Positions 56,952 through 64,000 of a stretch of DNA of 64,000 nt are shown one piece after another (the first letter of the stretch is position 1; the number at the start of each line of letters is the position of its first letter). Source of the stretch: Streptomyces fructofermentans. GTDB taxonomy: Bacteria > Actinomycetota > Actinomycetes > Streptomycetales > Streptomycetaceae. Both the position numbers and the translations under genes were made by a program. A model generated the notes under the pieces. That model was not told the origin of the DNA. It saw only the letters and a list, made by a program, of their open reading frames with translations, and did not search any database. The DNA lies in the NCBI RefSeq assembly GCF_014651055.1, contig NZ_BMWD01000019.1, positions 102,087 to 166,086 on the forward strand, read 5' to 3'.

Positions 56952-57986
56952 ATGCTGGAAACCTCCGCACGACTGCTGCGCCTGCTCTCGCTGCTCCAGA
57001 CGGCCCGTGAGTGGCCGGGCGCCGAGCTGGCCGAACGCCTGGGCGTGAGCGGCCGGACCGTGCGCAACGACATCGACCGGCTGCGCGAACTGGGCTATCC
57101 CGTGGACGCCACCCGGGGCCCGGCGGGCGGCTACCGGCTGGCGGCCGGTACGGCCATGCCGCCACTGCTCCTGGACGACGAGGAGGCCGTCGCCGTGGCC
57201 GTCGCGCTGCGGACGGTGGCCCAGAGCGCGCTGTCCGGCACGGAGGACATCGCGCTCCGGGCGCTGGCCAGGCTGGAGCAGGTGCTGCCGTCCCGGCTGC
57301 GGCGCCGGGTGCGGACGCTGCAGACCTACACCGTGCCCGTGCCCGCGGACCGGCCGAGGCCGACGGTGGACACCGATGTGCTGATGGCGCTGACCGCGGC
57401 CTGCCGGGACCGCGAGCGGCTGCGCTTCGACTACCGCGATCACGGGGGCTCGGCGACGCGCCGGGTCACCGAGCCGCATCGGGTGGTCTCGTGGGGCCGT
57501 CGCTGGTACCTCGTGGCGTGGGACGTGGACCGCGAGGACTGGCGGACCTTCCGGGTCGACCGGATCGAGCCCCGGACGCCGACGGGTCCGCGGTTCACTC
57601 CGCGGGAGCTTCCGGGCGGGGGCGACGTGGCGGCCCATGTGGCGCGGCGGGTCTCGGCCGCGGGCTGGCGCCACCGGGCCAGGGTCACGGTGCACGCCCC
57701 CGCCGAGGCGGTCGCCGAACGCATCAACCCGGCGGTCGGTGTCGTCGAGGCCGTCGACGGCACCAGGTGCCTCCTGGACACCGGCGCCGACTCGGTCGAG
57801 ACACTCGGCGTGTACCTCGGCATGCTCGGATACGACTTCGATGTCACGGGCCCGCCGGAACTGCTCGTGCATCTGAGGGAGTTGGCCGGCCGCTACGAAC
57901 GCTCGACTCCCGGCCCCGATCCCGCTCCGGCCGCTCCGGCCGCTCCGGCCGCTCCGGCGGAACAAGACGTCGACCGCGCGCCGTAG
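56952..57986 (+). CDS. HTH/WYL-domain transcriptional regulator (YafY family)
   Basis: A 344-aa protein. Residues about 1-60 form a DeoR-like winged helix (LLRLLSLLQTAREWPGAELAERLGVSGRTVRNDI). The WYL domain spans about 145-220 (RLRFDYRDHGG, VSWGRRWYLVAWDVDREDWRTFRVDRI). A WCX-like C-terminal region follows, ending in an Ala-Pro repeat (APAAPAAPAAP). WYL domains sense ligands, often nucleic acids or small effectors. It starts 63 bases from the divergent epoxide-hydrolase-like gene, its probable target. Confidence 0.88.
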   Translation: MLETSARLLRLLSLLQTAREWPGAELAERLGVSGRTVRNDIDRLRELGYPVDATRGPAGGYRLAAGTAMPPLLLDDEEAVAVAVALRTVAQSALSGTEDIALRALARLEQVLPSRLRRRVRTLQTYTVPVPADRPRPTVDTDVLMALTAACRDRERLRFDYRDHGGSATRRVTEPHRVVSWGRRWYLVAWDVDREDWRTFRVDRIEPRTPTGPRFTPRELPGGGDVAAHVARRVSAAGWRHRARVTVHAPAEAVAERINPAVGVVEAVDGTRCLLDTGADSVETLGVYLGMLGYDFDVTGPPELLVHLRELAGRYERSTPGPDPAPAAPAAPAAPAEQDVDRAP

Positions 57987-58398
57987 TTCGGCGCCGGACG
58001 GGGCGCGGTGGTTGGAAGTCCGTCGCCCGGTATGGGGTCTCGGTGCCCGTCGAGCCTTGGGCCGACCGGATCGGCAACCGCAGCCGTCGGCCGACCGGCG
58101 GAGTCGCCCCGCCCACCGACCGCTGCGCGCACGGTTCGGGCGACGCCCTGACGATCGGGACGGTGGCGCATCAACTCCGCGCCGCTGCAGGCCCGTACGA
58201 CGCAGTACGGCGCTTCACCCGCACCACGGACGGACTCGGCCGCCAAGCTCGGCGAGCGGGCCTACGACGCCGTGGTCAAGGTCGCGCGAGCTGACGCGTG
58301 TCGGGGCCGCCGCGGCGTCCGTGCGAATCCGAGCCGGCCGTACGGCCGCCCTGTCGCAACAGCCGTCGGCATCCGCGACTTCGACCCTCTCTACCGCT
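57987..58398. other. Intergenic region, possible gene remnant
   Basis: 412 bases between the WYL gene and the WhiB-family gene. Around 58220-58290 one frame reads DSAAKLGERAYDAVVKVAR, which looks protein-like but has no start or end, so it may be a decayed gene fragment. No RNA or strong hairpin was recognised. Confidence 0.3.
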
Positions 58399-58734
58399 CT
58401 ATCCGACCAGGGGCAGGGAGGCACCCGCGTGCTCCACGGACCGTACGGCCGTCCCGGGCGCGCTCTGGTAGGCCGTGCGTGCGGTTTCGAGCAGATGCAG
58501 CCAGGAGGTCACGGTCGGCCTGCGGCGGAGCAGGGCCCGGCGCTCGCGCTCGGTCATCCCGCCCCACACCCCGTGCTCGATACGGCTGTCCAGAGCGTAC
58601 GCAAGGCACTCCGTGCGCACGGGACAGCCCTGGCACAACGCCTTGGCACGGTGCTGCGCCGCACCCTCCACGAAAAGTTCGTCCGGATCAGCCATCCGGC
58701 ACAGCCCGCGCTCGCCCCAGTCGGTCCCCGTCAT
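58399..58734 (-). CDS. WhiB-family iron-sulfur regulator (WblA-like)
   Basis: A 111-aa WhiB-like protein. Four iron-sulfur cysteines are present: C12 (GLCRM), C34, C37 (LCQGCP) and C43 (TECLA), then the GVWGG turn and the basic TERERRALLRRRPTVTSW tail. The DPDELFVEGAAQHRAK and RRRPTVTSW wording is very close to WblA, which in Streptomyces represses antibiotic production and affects sporulation. The N-terminus and locus differ, so it is probably a paralogue, not WblA itself. The ATG at 58732-58734 was chosen; an upstream TTG at 58758 is nearer a GGGGAGAGG ribosome site. Confidence 0.9.
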   Translation of the reverse strand: MTGTDWGERGLCRMADPDELFVEGAAQHRAKALCQGCPVRTECLAYALDSRIEHGVWGGMTERERRALLRRRPTVTSWLHLLETARTAYQSAPGTAVRSVEHAGASLPLVG

Positions 58735-59402
58735 CACCGGATGCCGTCCTCTCCCCAAGTCCGCGCCACAGCCGTTTCATTCGGCTACGTGCATCTGGCA
58801 TGTGACACTACGCCAGCCGTTTGCGGAACGTAACCCGCCCGATACGGCACACCACACGTTCGAGTGACGCCCCTTGCCAGTACAGGCCAGCCGCGCTACA
58901 TGCAGGCCAAACAGTATGCACCTCCCGCGAGTCCGCGGCACCCCGCCTGCCTCACCACTTCCGATGCGACCGCCCCTTCACTCCGGCACAGCCCCGCCAT
59001 ACCCGCTCACCCCGCCCTCGGGCAAACGCGACCTGGCCCGAAAGGTGCCCGAACGGCGCGTGATTGACGTCCGCTTGCGACTGTTCACGCGATTCGGCCA
59101 GAGGGTTCGCGCGCGGTAGGGACATCCGCACGCGCCCTGCCGCGGCCTCCGGAAGACGCCGGCTCCCACGCCATCCGGACTCGGATCCGGCCCTCCTCGG
59201 CCCCGAACCACGCACCGGCCGGCGCCGGTTGAGGCCCAGCGGCCCCTCGGAGTGACGTATCCGGCGCCACCGAGCGGGAGCGGCAGCAGAGCGAGCCTGC
59301 CGACGCTCACGCACGGCACGGGGCGACGTTGGCCACGGAGCCCCTTCGGTTTCGTACAGGTAAGATCCCTCACTTCCGGGCGGGGATCAATTGGGGGCAG
59401 GA
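58735..59402. other. Divergent region between the WblA-like and lipoprotein genes
   Basis: 668 bases without a supported gene. Near 58771 and 58807 there are two GCCGTTT copies, perhaps part of the WblA-like promoter. The lipoprotein promoter should be near 59350. Frames here are GC-driven and low in hydrophobic residues. Confidence 0.35.
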
Positions 59403-60206
59403 ATGAAGCGCGCGCTGCTGGTCGGGATGGGTGCTGTGCTGGTGCTGGTCACCGGATGCACGGACAGTGGACCGCCGCAGGCTTCCCGGACCTCCCCGGC
59501 TCCCTCGTCCTCCCCTTCGCCGTCGACGAAGGCTCCGGTTCCACCGGAGCCGGGTCCGGCGAAACCGCTCGGCGGGGCGGCGATCGGCAAGCAGGACGGA
59601 AGCCTGGTGGAATCCTTCACCGAGTTCATCGAGGAATCGAGCTTGGACACCCGGACAGAGCCCGCACTCTCGGAAGTCGCTGTGCTGCAACGCCTCGGAC
59701 CCCCCGGAACAGGCGACCTGGTGTGGATGCCGGATGCCGACACGTACTGTCTGACGACGATCAGATCCAACGTGAAGGGCCACCAGTGCCACGGACTCGC
59801 ACCGAAGCGCCCGGCGCGTGGCTATGTACAGGTGGGAGATCCCGCGCCGCGCAGCGCGGGGTCGACGTACGCGAAGCAGGACTGGCTGTTGGTCAGCCTT
59901 GTGGAGAACGCCCAAGGGCCCTTCGCGTTTTCCGGCGATCGACCGAAAGGTGCCAGTCCGGTGCACCAGGCCACCCTGCGGTTCGCCTCGGGCCGGACCG
60001 TGACGTTCCTCGCCTACAGCCAGTCGGATTCGAGGATTCCGCAGAACGCCGAGATGTGTGGGCCCGACCGCAAGGTCTGCTTCGATCCGTACGACTTTGA
60101 TCTAGGGCGTGTCTCAGGCCTTGCCCTGCGAGGGAACAGCAAGTGGCTTGCGGCACAGGTGCGTTGGCCATGCACCCTCAGGGCGGGTCCGTCACGGCGG
60201 CGGTGA
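59403..60206 (+). CDS. Hypothetical lipoprotein
   Basis: A 267-aa exported protein. The signal peptide ends in a lipobox, LVTGC (Cys19), so it is lipid-anchored on the outside of the membrane. A Pro/Ser/Thr linker follows (about residues 20-60). The folded part has two or three cysteine pairs (TYCLTT, HQCHG, EMCG, KVCFD) that may form disulfides. No enzyme motif is recognised. The ATG at 59403 is preceded by GGGGGCAGGA. Its end overlaps the convergent WYL gene by 29 bases, so the last 10 residues may not be conserved. Confidence 0.75.
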   Translation: MKRALLVGMGAVLVLVTGCTDSGPPQASRTSPAPSSSPSPSTKAPVPPEPGPAKPLGGAAIGKQDGSLVESFTEFIEESSLDTRTEPALSEVAVLQRLGPPGTGDLVWMPDADTYCLTTIRSNVKGHQCHGLAPKRPARGYVQVGDPAPRSAGSTYAKQDWLLVSLVENAQGPFAFSGDRPKGASPVHQATLRFASGRTVTFLAYSQSDSRIPQNAEMCGPDRKVCFDPYDFDLGRVSGLALRGNSKWLAAQVRWPCTLRAGPSRRR

Positions 60207-61149
60207 AACGCCTGGCGAGCGCCTCCACCGCCGCGCGCAGTTCCTGCCCGCCCTCCACGCGGAAGGCGAACGGCAGTTGCGCCAGCCACTCCTGCGCGTA
60301 CATCGTCGGATTCCTCGTGCTGCCGACGAGCACGCACCCGTCTCCCGAGGGTTCGAGCCGTCCCATGGGCGGCCGGATCCACTGCGCGACGTCGGCCATC
60401 GGGGCTTCGAAGGCCACCCGAGTGGCGAACTCCCAGCCCTTGCCCAGGTTCTCCTCCAGCGCCGCCACCGGGTCGAGGCCTTCGGGCATCTCGAAGCCGT
60501 GGGCGGTCTGCCGGACCGCGCGGACCCGGTCGATCCGGTAGGTGCGGACCGCGTCCGCTCGATGGGAGTGGCACAGGAGGTACCAGCGGCCGTGTCGGAC
60601 GACGACCGCCCAGGGGTCGACCTCCGCCTCCCACTCGTTGCCTGACCCACTGCGGTACGTGATCAGCACGCGGCGTCGCTCCGCGCCGGCCGCGACGAGC
60701 ATGCTCGTCAGGGCGGGGTCCGGACGCGCCGGGTTCTGGTCGGGCACCGCCGACGCGTGCTCGCGCAGGGCGGCCGCCTGCCGGCCGACCCGCTCGGGCA
60801 AGGCACGGATGACCTTGCCCAGGGCGGCGGCGACAAGGTCGTCGGCATCGGGGTCGGCGGCCGTCGGCTGAGCGTCGAGGACCGCCATGACCAGGCCCAG
60901 CGCCTCGGGTTCCGTGAAGACGACCGGCGGCAGCCTGGCGCCGCGCCCCAATCGGTACCCGCCGTGGGGCCCCCGGGTCGAATGCACGGGGATGCCCGCC
61001 TCGCGGAGGATTCCGATGTACCGGCGCGCAGCCCGCTCCGTGACACCGAGGGACGAGGCGAGCTCGTCGGCCGTCACTCCCGCGGTGCGGAACTGGAGGA
61101 TCTCAAGAGTGCGCAGGGCTCGCGCGGTGGGGCTGAGATCGGTCGGCAC
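60178..61149 (-). CDS. HTH/WYL-domain transcriptional regulator
   Basis: A 323-aa YafY-type regulator. Helix-turn-helix: TLEILQFRTAGVTADELASSLGVTERAARRYI (residues about 13-45). The WYL domain has RVLITYRSGSG, VDPWAVVVRHGRWYLLCHSH and VRTYRIDRV. The GTG at 61147-61149 is used. It is divergent, with a 111-base gap, from an alpha/beta hydrolase; WYL genes of this subgroup in Streptomyces often sit opposite such hydrolases, so local control is likely. A second WYL regulator-hydrolase pair lies at 55.7-58.0 kb. Confidence 0.88.
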   Translation of the reverse strand: MPTDLSPTARALRTLEILQFRTAGVTADELASSLGVTERAARRYIGILREAGIPVHSTRGPHGGYRLGRGARLPPVVFTEPEALGLVMAVLDAQPTAADPDADDLVAAALGKVIRALPERVGRQAAALREHASAVPDQNPARPDPALTSMLVAAGAERRRVLITYRSGSGNEWEAEVDPWAVVVRHGRWYLLCHSHRADAVRTYRIDRVRAVRQTAHGFEMPEGLDPVAALEENLGKGWEFATRVAFEAPMADVAQWIRPPMGRLEPSGDGCVLVGSTRNPTMYAQEWLAQLPFAFRVEGGQELRAAVEALARRFTAAVTDPP

Positions 61150-61260
61150 CCGAGCAGATTAGGTGGTCACGAGGTATCCCGGAAGTGGATTGTCCGGAAC
61201 CGGCCGTAGCGTGAGGGCACTGACCGACCTGACGGGCTTCACGGGAAAGAGAACTGATCC

Positions 61261-61947
61261 ATGGACATCCTGCTCATCGCCGGCCTGTGGCTCGACGCAT
61301 CCGCCTGGGACGACGTCGTGACCGCGCTCGAGGAACTCGACCACCGTCCCGTGGCGCTCACCCTCCCCGGCCAGGGTGACGGGGCTGTCTCCGCGACGCT
61401 GGACGACCAGGTGGCGGCGGTGCTCGCCGCCGTGGACGCGGCGCCGGGGAAGCCGATGGTGGTCGGACACTCCGCCGCCTGCACCCTGGCCTGGCTGGCA
61501 GCCGACGCCCGGCCCGAGCGCATCGCCAAGGTCGCCCTCATCGGAGGCTTCCCGTCCGCCGACGGACAGCCCTACGCCGACTTCTTCGAGACCAAGGACG
61601 GCGTGATGCCCTTCCCCGGCTGGGGCCCGTTCGAAGGACCGGACTCGGTCGACCTGGACGCGGAGGCGCGCAGCCGCATCGCCTCGGCTGCGATCCCCGT
61701 GCCCGAGGGGGTGGCCAAGGGCACCGTGAGGCTGGAGGACGAACGGCGGTTCGACGTGCCGATGCTGCTCGTGTGCCCCGAGTTCACCGCCGCCCAGGCC
61801 AGGGGCTGGATCGACGCCGGTGACGTGCCGGAGGTCGCCCGCACCAGGCAGGTGGACTTCGTCGACATCGACTCGGGTCACTGGCCGATGACCACCAGGC
61901 CGGTCGAACTCGCCCGGCTGCTCGCCGCGGCAGCCACCGATGTCTGA
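61261..61947 (+). CDS. Alpha/beta hydrolase
   Basis: A 228-aa esterase-like hydrolase. It begins MDILLIAGLWLDASAW; the nucleophile elbow is VVGHSAACTLAW with Ser about 70, and the base His lies in DIDSGHWPM near residue 205. The length is compact, without a large lid. This subgroup is common beside WYL regulators; the substrate is unknown. Start ATG with GAAAGAGAAC upstream. A hairpin follows. Confidence 0.88.
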   Translation: MDILLIAGLWLDASAWDDVVTALEELDHRPVALTLPGQGDGAVSATLDDQVAAVLAAVDAAPGKPMVVGHSAACTLAWLAADARPERIAKVALIGGFPSADGQPYADFFETKDGVMPFPGWGPFEGPDSVDLDAEARSRIASAAIPVPEGVAKGTVRLEDERRFDVPMLLVCPEFTAAQARGWIDAGDVPEVARTRQVDFVDIDSGHWPMTTRPVELARLLAAAATDV

Positions 61948-62057
61948 ACCCACACCGGACTCGCCCCCGGACAGCGCCAGTTGGGGCGTCCTCGCGGAAT
62001 GCGTCCAGCGCGCTGGTCCCGCTCCTGCTCTCGGCCTCGCGGCCCGACATTGAGTAA

Positions 62058-62084
62058 AGCGCTCGGCGCCCGTCGCCGGGCGCT
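62058..62084. terminator. Bidirectional hairpin terminator
   Basis: An 11-bp stem with one G-U type pair (62058-62068 with 62074-62084) and a 5-base loop between the convergent hydrolase and hypothetical genes. Confidence 0.65.
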
Positions 62085-62138
62085 CGACCGCAGCGCAACG
62101 CGGCCACCGTCGCCGGTCGGGCGACGGCAGCCGCACCA

Positions 62139-63071
62139 CTATGCCCAAGTGCCGTCGCCCCGGGGCTGGATGGAGAGTGCGAACCACTGCTTGGCCGAGG
62201 CATCGCGCACGTACAGGTGCCGTCCCCGGCCGACGGGAACCATGCAGGGCTTGAGCGGTGCGCCGCCGGGCCGGGTGAGTTGGGCCTCCTCGACCACGAC
62301 GACCTCATGGTCCGTCATGCGGCAGAGGTGAAGCCTGTCGTGCTGCCGGTTCCCGCCCAGCATGACGATGGCCCGGCCGTGAACGGCCAACCCCCGCGCG
62401 GCGGTCACCGGGGAGGTGCGGACACGCATCTGCCCGTTCGTACGGGCCTCCAGAACCGGGAACGACGGGTAGTACGAAGCCCAGGCCACACCGTCGTCGA
62501 CGTTCAACGCGTACACCGTGTCGATGTACTCGACGCCCTCGGGGGCCGCGTACCCCCACTCGCGGCGGCCCCCGCTGTCCCAGCGCACCAGACCGGCGCA
62601 ACTGAGCGGGTCGGCATGGACGCCCTCGTCGGCGTAGGCGCTCCACACGTGGTTGCGCCGGTCGGCCATCAGGAAGTGGACGGCTCTGCCCGTCTCGAAG
62701 GACTGCCGGCGCCGGCCGTCCCTGCCGAAGATCTGCGCCATGGACACCGCATCGCGCGCCGGTACAGGCGCGGCTCCCTGCACGATGAACCGCCCGTTGG
62801 GCAGGGCATCCACACGGCTGGGCCACAGCCCGACACCGTGCAGGGTGTGTTCCACCACGGTGCCGCGGTCGTCGACGACGAGCTGCGCGTCGAAAGGGTG
62901 CCGGTCGCGGGGCCGCAGCCAAGGCCCGCCGAGTGAACTGGGTACGAGTTCCGCATGGGGACAGATCAGCCAGATGCCCCTGCCCCAGGCGTCGACCGTG
63001 GTCGCCAGGACCCTGTTGCTGTCGTACCCCTCGGGCAGCCGCGCGTGACGGCGCAGGGCCACCTTCCTCAA
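62139..63071 (-). CDS. Hypothetical protein, probable beta-propeller
   Basis: A 310-aa soluble protein with repeated beta-strand blocks and aromatic or Asp turns (DAWGRGIWLICP, VDALPNGRFIVQ, RRNHVWSAYADEG, DDGVAWASYYPSF, VHGRAIVMLGGNR), suggesting a six- or seven-bladed propeller of the SMP-30/WD-like type. No catalytic motif is clear. The TTG at 63071 has GAGGTGA seven bases upstream and is preferred to a nearby GTG. No signal peptide. Next to it is another hypothetical gene with similar strand-rich composition. Confidence 0.7.
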   Translation of the reverse strand: MRKVALRRHARLPEGYDSNRVLATTVDAWGRGIWLICPHAELVPSSLGGPWLRPRDRHPFDAQLVVDDRGTVVEHTLHGVGLWPSRVDALPNGRFIVQGAAPVPARDAVSMAQIFGRDGRRRQSFETGRAVHFLMADRRNHVWSAYADEGVHADPLSCAGLVRWDSGGRREWGYAAPEGVEYIDTVYALNVDDGVAWASYYPSFPVLEARTNGQMRVRTSPVTAARGLAVHGRAIVMLGGNRQHDRLHLCRMTDHEVVVVEEAQLTRPGGAPLKPCMVPVGRGRHLYVRDASAKQWFALSIQPRGDGTWA

Positions 63072-63380
63072 GAAATCACCTCGCGGGCGAACGAACAGAA
63101 CGGACCCATGATCGCAGGCACCGGATCCGCCCTGCGCGAGCGCCCCCGATCACTGGGCCCGAGCTCCGAGGCTGCCCGGTCATGCACCCCGGTGCTGTCG
63201 AAACTCGGTGCCGGCACAGATCAATTGGAGTGGTGGCCGAGCATCACTTCGGTGTTCGATGGCGAGGCTGGTCCTCCCTGGAGCCGCGCACGCCCCGGCG
63301 TCGCGCATGAGGTGCGGGTGGCGCCGGTGTCGCATTGGTGGCGGACCGGGAGACGGGGAGCCCGCGAAGAGGGGGCAGCG
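63072..63380. other. Divergent intergenic region
   Basis: 309 bases between the hypothetical gene ending its reading at 63071 and the gene starting at 63381. It should hold both promoters. No operator or RNA was recognised, and the frames crossing it are not convincing. Confidence 0.35.
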
Positions 63381-64000
63381 ATGCAGGATGAAGCGTGGGG
63401 CGAGTGGCTGCGGCAGTCGCCGCCGGGAAGCGAACTGCTCAACTGGTGGCAGCAAGCACCAGGCGAATTGGGCCGGTTCGGCCGGGGTGCCTTCGGGGAG
63501 CGCCTGGTGGCCCTGCTGTCCGTCGCGTCCGCACGCGACTGCGCGGCGGCGGGGTTCGGCTGCACGCGGCGCATCGATCGTGCGTGCCGCGAACCCTCGG
63601 TCTGCCGTCTGGACCCTGTAGTGCCGTCGGCGGCCGAAGGGGTTGCACGCGGCGAGCGTGAAGGGCCGGTCCCCGGAGCCTGCGGCGGATTCCACGGCTC
63701 CCGGGCCGCCTTCGAGGTCCAGGTGCGTTTCAGCGGTGGCGACGACCGGCATCGCGCGGTGTTCTGGCGCGACGGCCCGGCGTCCGCCCTGCGGCTGTGG
63801 GTGGACGGTGTCCCGGTCTCGGCCGGCGGGCCGGACCTGGACACGTACGGGTACTGGCTCGACGGCAGATTCCTCGTGGTGCAGGCGGAGGGTCCGGACG
63901 ACCATCCCCGGCAGGAGTACGGCCCGGGGACACTGGTCTCGAGAATCAACTCGGTACTGATCCATGACGCGGTGAGCGGCTCGACCCGGACGCTGGTTCC
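63381..64000 (+). CDS. Hypothetical protein, 3' part beyond the window
   Basis: From ATG at 63381 (GAGGGGG about five bases upstream) the frame is open for 206 codons to the end of the window with no stop. The start is rich in Trp and Gln (EWLRQSPPGSELLNWWQQAP). Later blocks look beta-rich (AAFEVQVRFSGGDD, LRLWVDGVPVSAG, GYWLDGRFLVVQAEG). It resembles in style the neighbouring hypothetical gene at 62139-63071, from which it is divergent. Codon bias is normal. Family not recognised. Confidence 0.7.
   Translation, partial: MQDEAWGEWLRQSPPGSELLNWWQQAPGELGRFGRGAFGERLVALLSVASARDCAAAGFGCTRRIDRACREPSVCRLDPVVPSAAEGVARGEREGPVPGACGGFHGSRAAFEVQVRFSGGDDRHRAVFWRDGPASALRLWVDGVPVSAGGPDLDTYGYWLDGRFLVVQAEGPDDHPRQEYGPGTLVSRINSVLIHDAVSGSTRTLV

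Noticed and set aside
58012..58833. 273-codon plus-strand frame across the WblA-like gene
   Set aside because: It is antisense to the WhiB-family gene, and its composition is non-protein-like.
1..64000. tRNA, rRNA, CRISPR arrays, insertion sequences, integrase or phage genes
   Set aside because: None was recognised on either strand. The repeats found are intragenic or operator-like.

Overview
This is a high-GC, densely packed actinomycete chromosome segment, almost certainly Streptomyces. The signs are strong third-position G/C bias, GGAGG-type ribosome sites, GTG and TTG starts, many 4-bp stop/start overlaps, Tat signal peptides, a WhiB-family (WblA-like) protein and DUF6069/DUF6114/DUF6230 families. 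No rRNA, tRNA, CRISPR array, integrase or transposase was seen. The mix of catabolic, regulatory and secreted-protein genes suits an accessory chromosome arm.

Region 1 (1-6.5 kb): the end of an AraC-type regulator, a membrane-anchored Ser/Thr/Pro-rich protein divergent from a two-component system, an ECF sigma factor with a SnoaL-like C-terminus, a DUF6069 membrane protein preceded by an in-frame cupin-like stretch, and a secreted PepSY protein. TTAA/CTAA repeats on an 11-bp grid occur upstream of the response regulator and of the PepSY gene, suggesting a small regulon.

Region 2 (6.8-17 kb): a zinc-ribbon-like protein; two 240-aa paralogues of unknown family flanking a hemerythrin, opposite an HxlR regulator; then a Tat-exported flavoprotein dehydrogenase, a RibD/DHFR-like reductase, an aldo/keto reductase and a DoxX protein.

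Region 3 (16.4-22 kb): an amidohydrolase, an IclR regulator, a CaiB/BaiF CoA-transferase, a citryl-CoA-lyase-like protein and an intradiol ring-cleavage dioxygenase. One palindrome (CGGAC-N4-GTCCG) lies 23-25 bp upstream of both flanking operons. This looks like an unusual aromatic or heteroaromatic catabolic cluster.

Region 4 (22.7-41.2 kb): galactoside utilisation. An eleven-gene same-strand array encodes an ABC sugar importer, a GH36 alpha-galactosidase, an SDR dehydrogenase, a GntR regulator, D-galactonate dehydratase, a frameshifted mutarotase-like gene, KDPGal/KDPG aldolase, SMP-30 lactonase and a PfkB kinase: a complete De Ley-Doudoroff route. A secreted GH27 alpha-galactosidase with a lectin-like propeller lies upstream and shares a promoter-proximal AT-rich element with the ABC operon. 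Divergent from it is a 1361-aa GH2 enzyme carrying a tandemly duplicated discoidin-like module inside its catalytic architecture.

Region 5 (41.2-53.5 kb): three MpaB/DUF2236 oxygenase-family genes around a DUF6230-DUF6114 pair, an aldehyde dehydrogenase, two TetR regulators, a long-chain acyl-CoA synthetase, a dehalogenase-like hydrolase and a CGNR regulator.

Region 6 (53.7-64 kb): a sodium:solute symporter, an epoxide-hydrolase homologue lacking its catalytic Asp and His opposite a WYL regulator, a WblA-like protein, a lipoprotein, a second WYL regulator opposite an alpha/beta hydrolase, a hypothetical protein and a gene that runs off the window.
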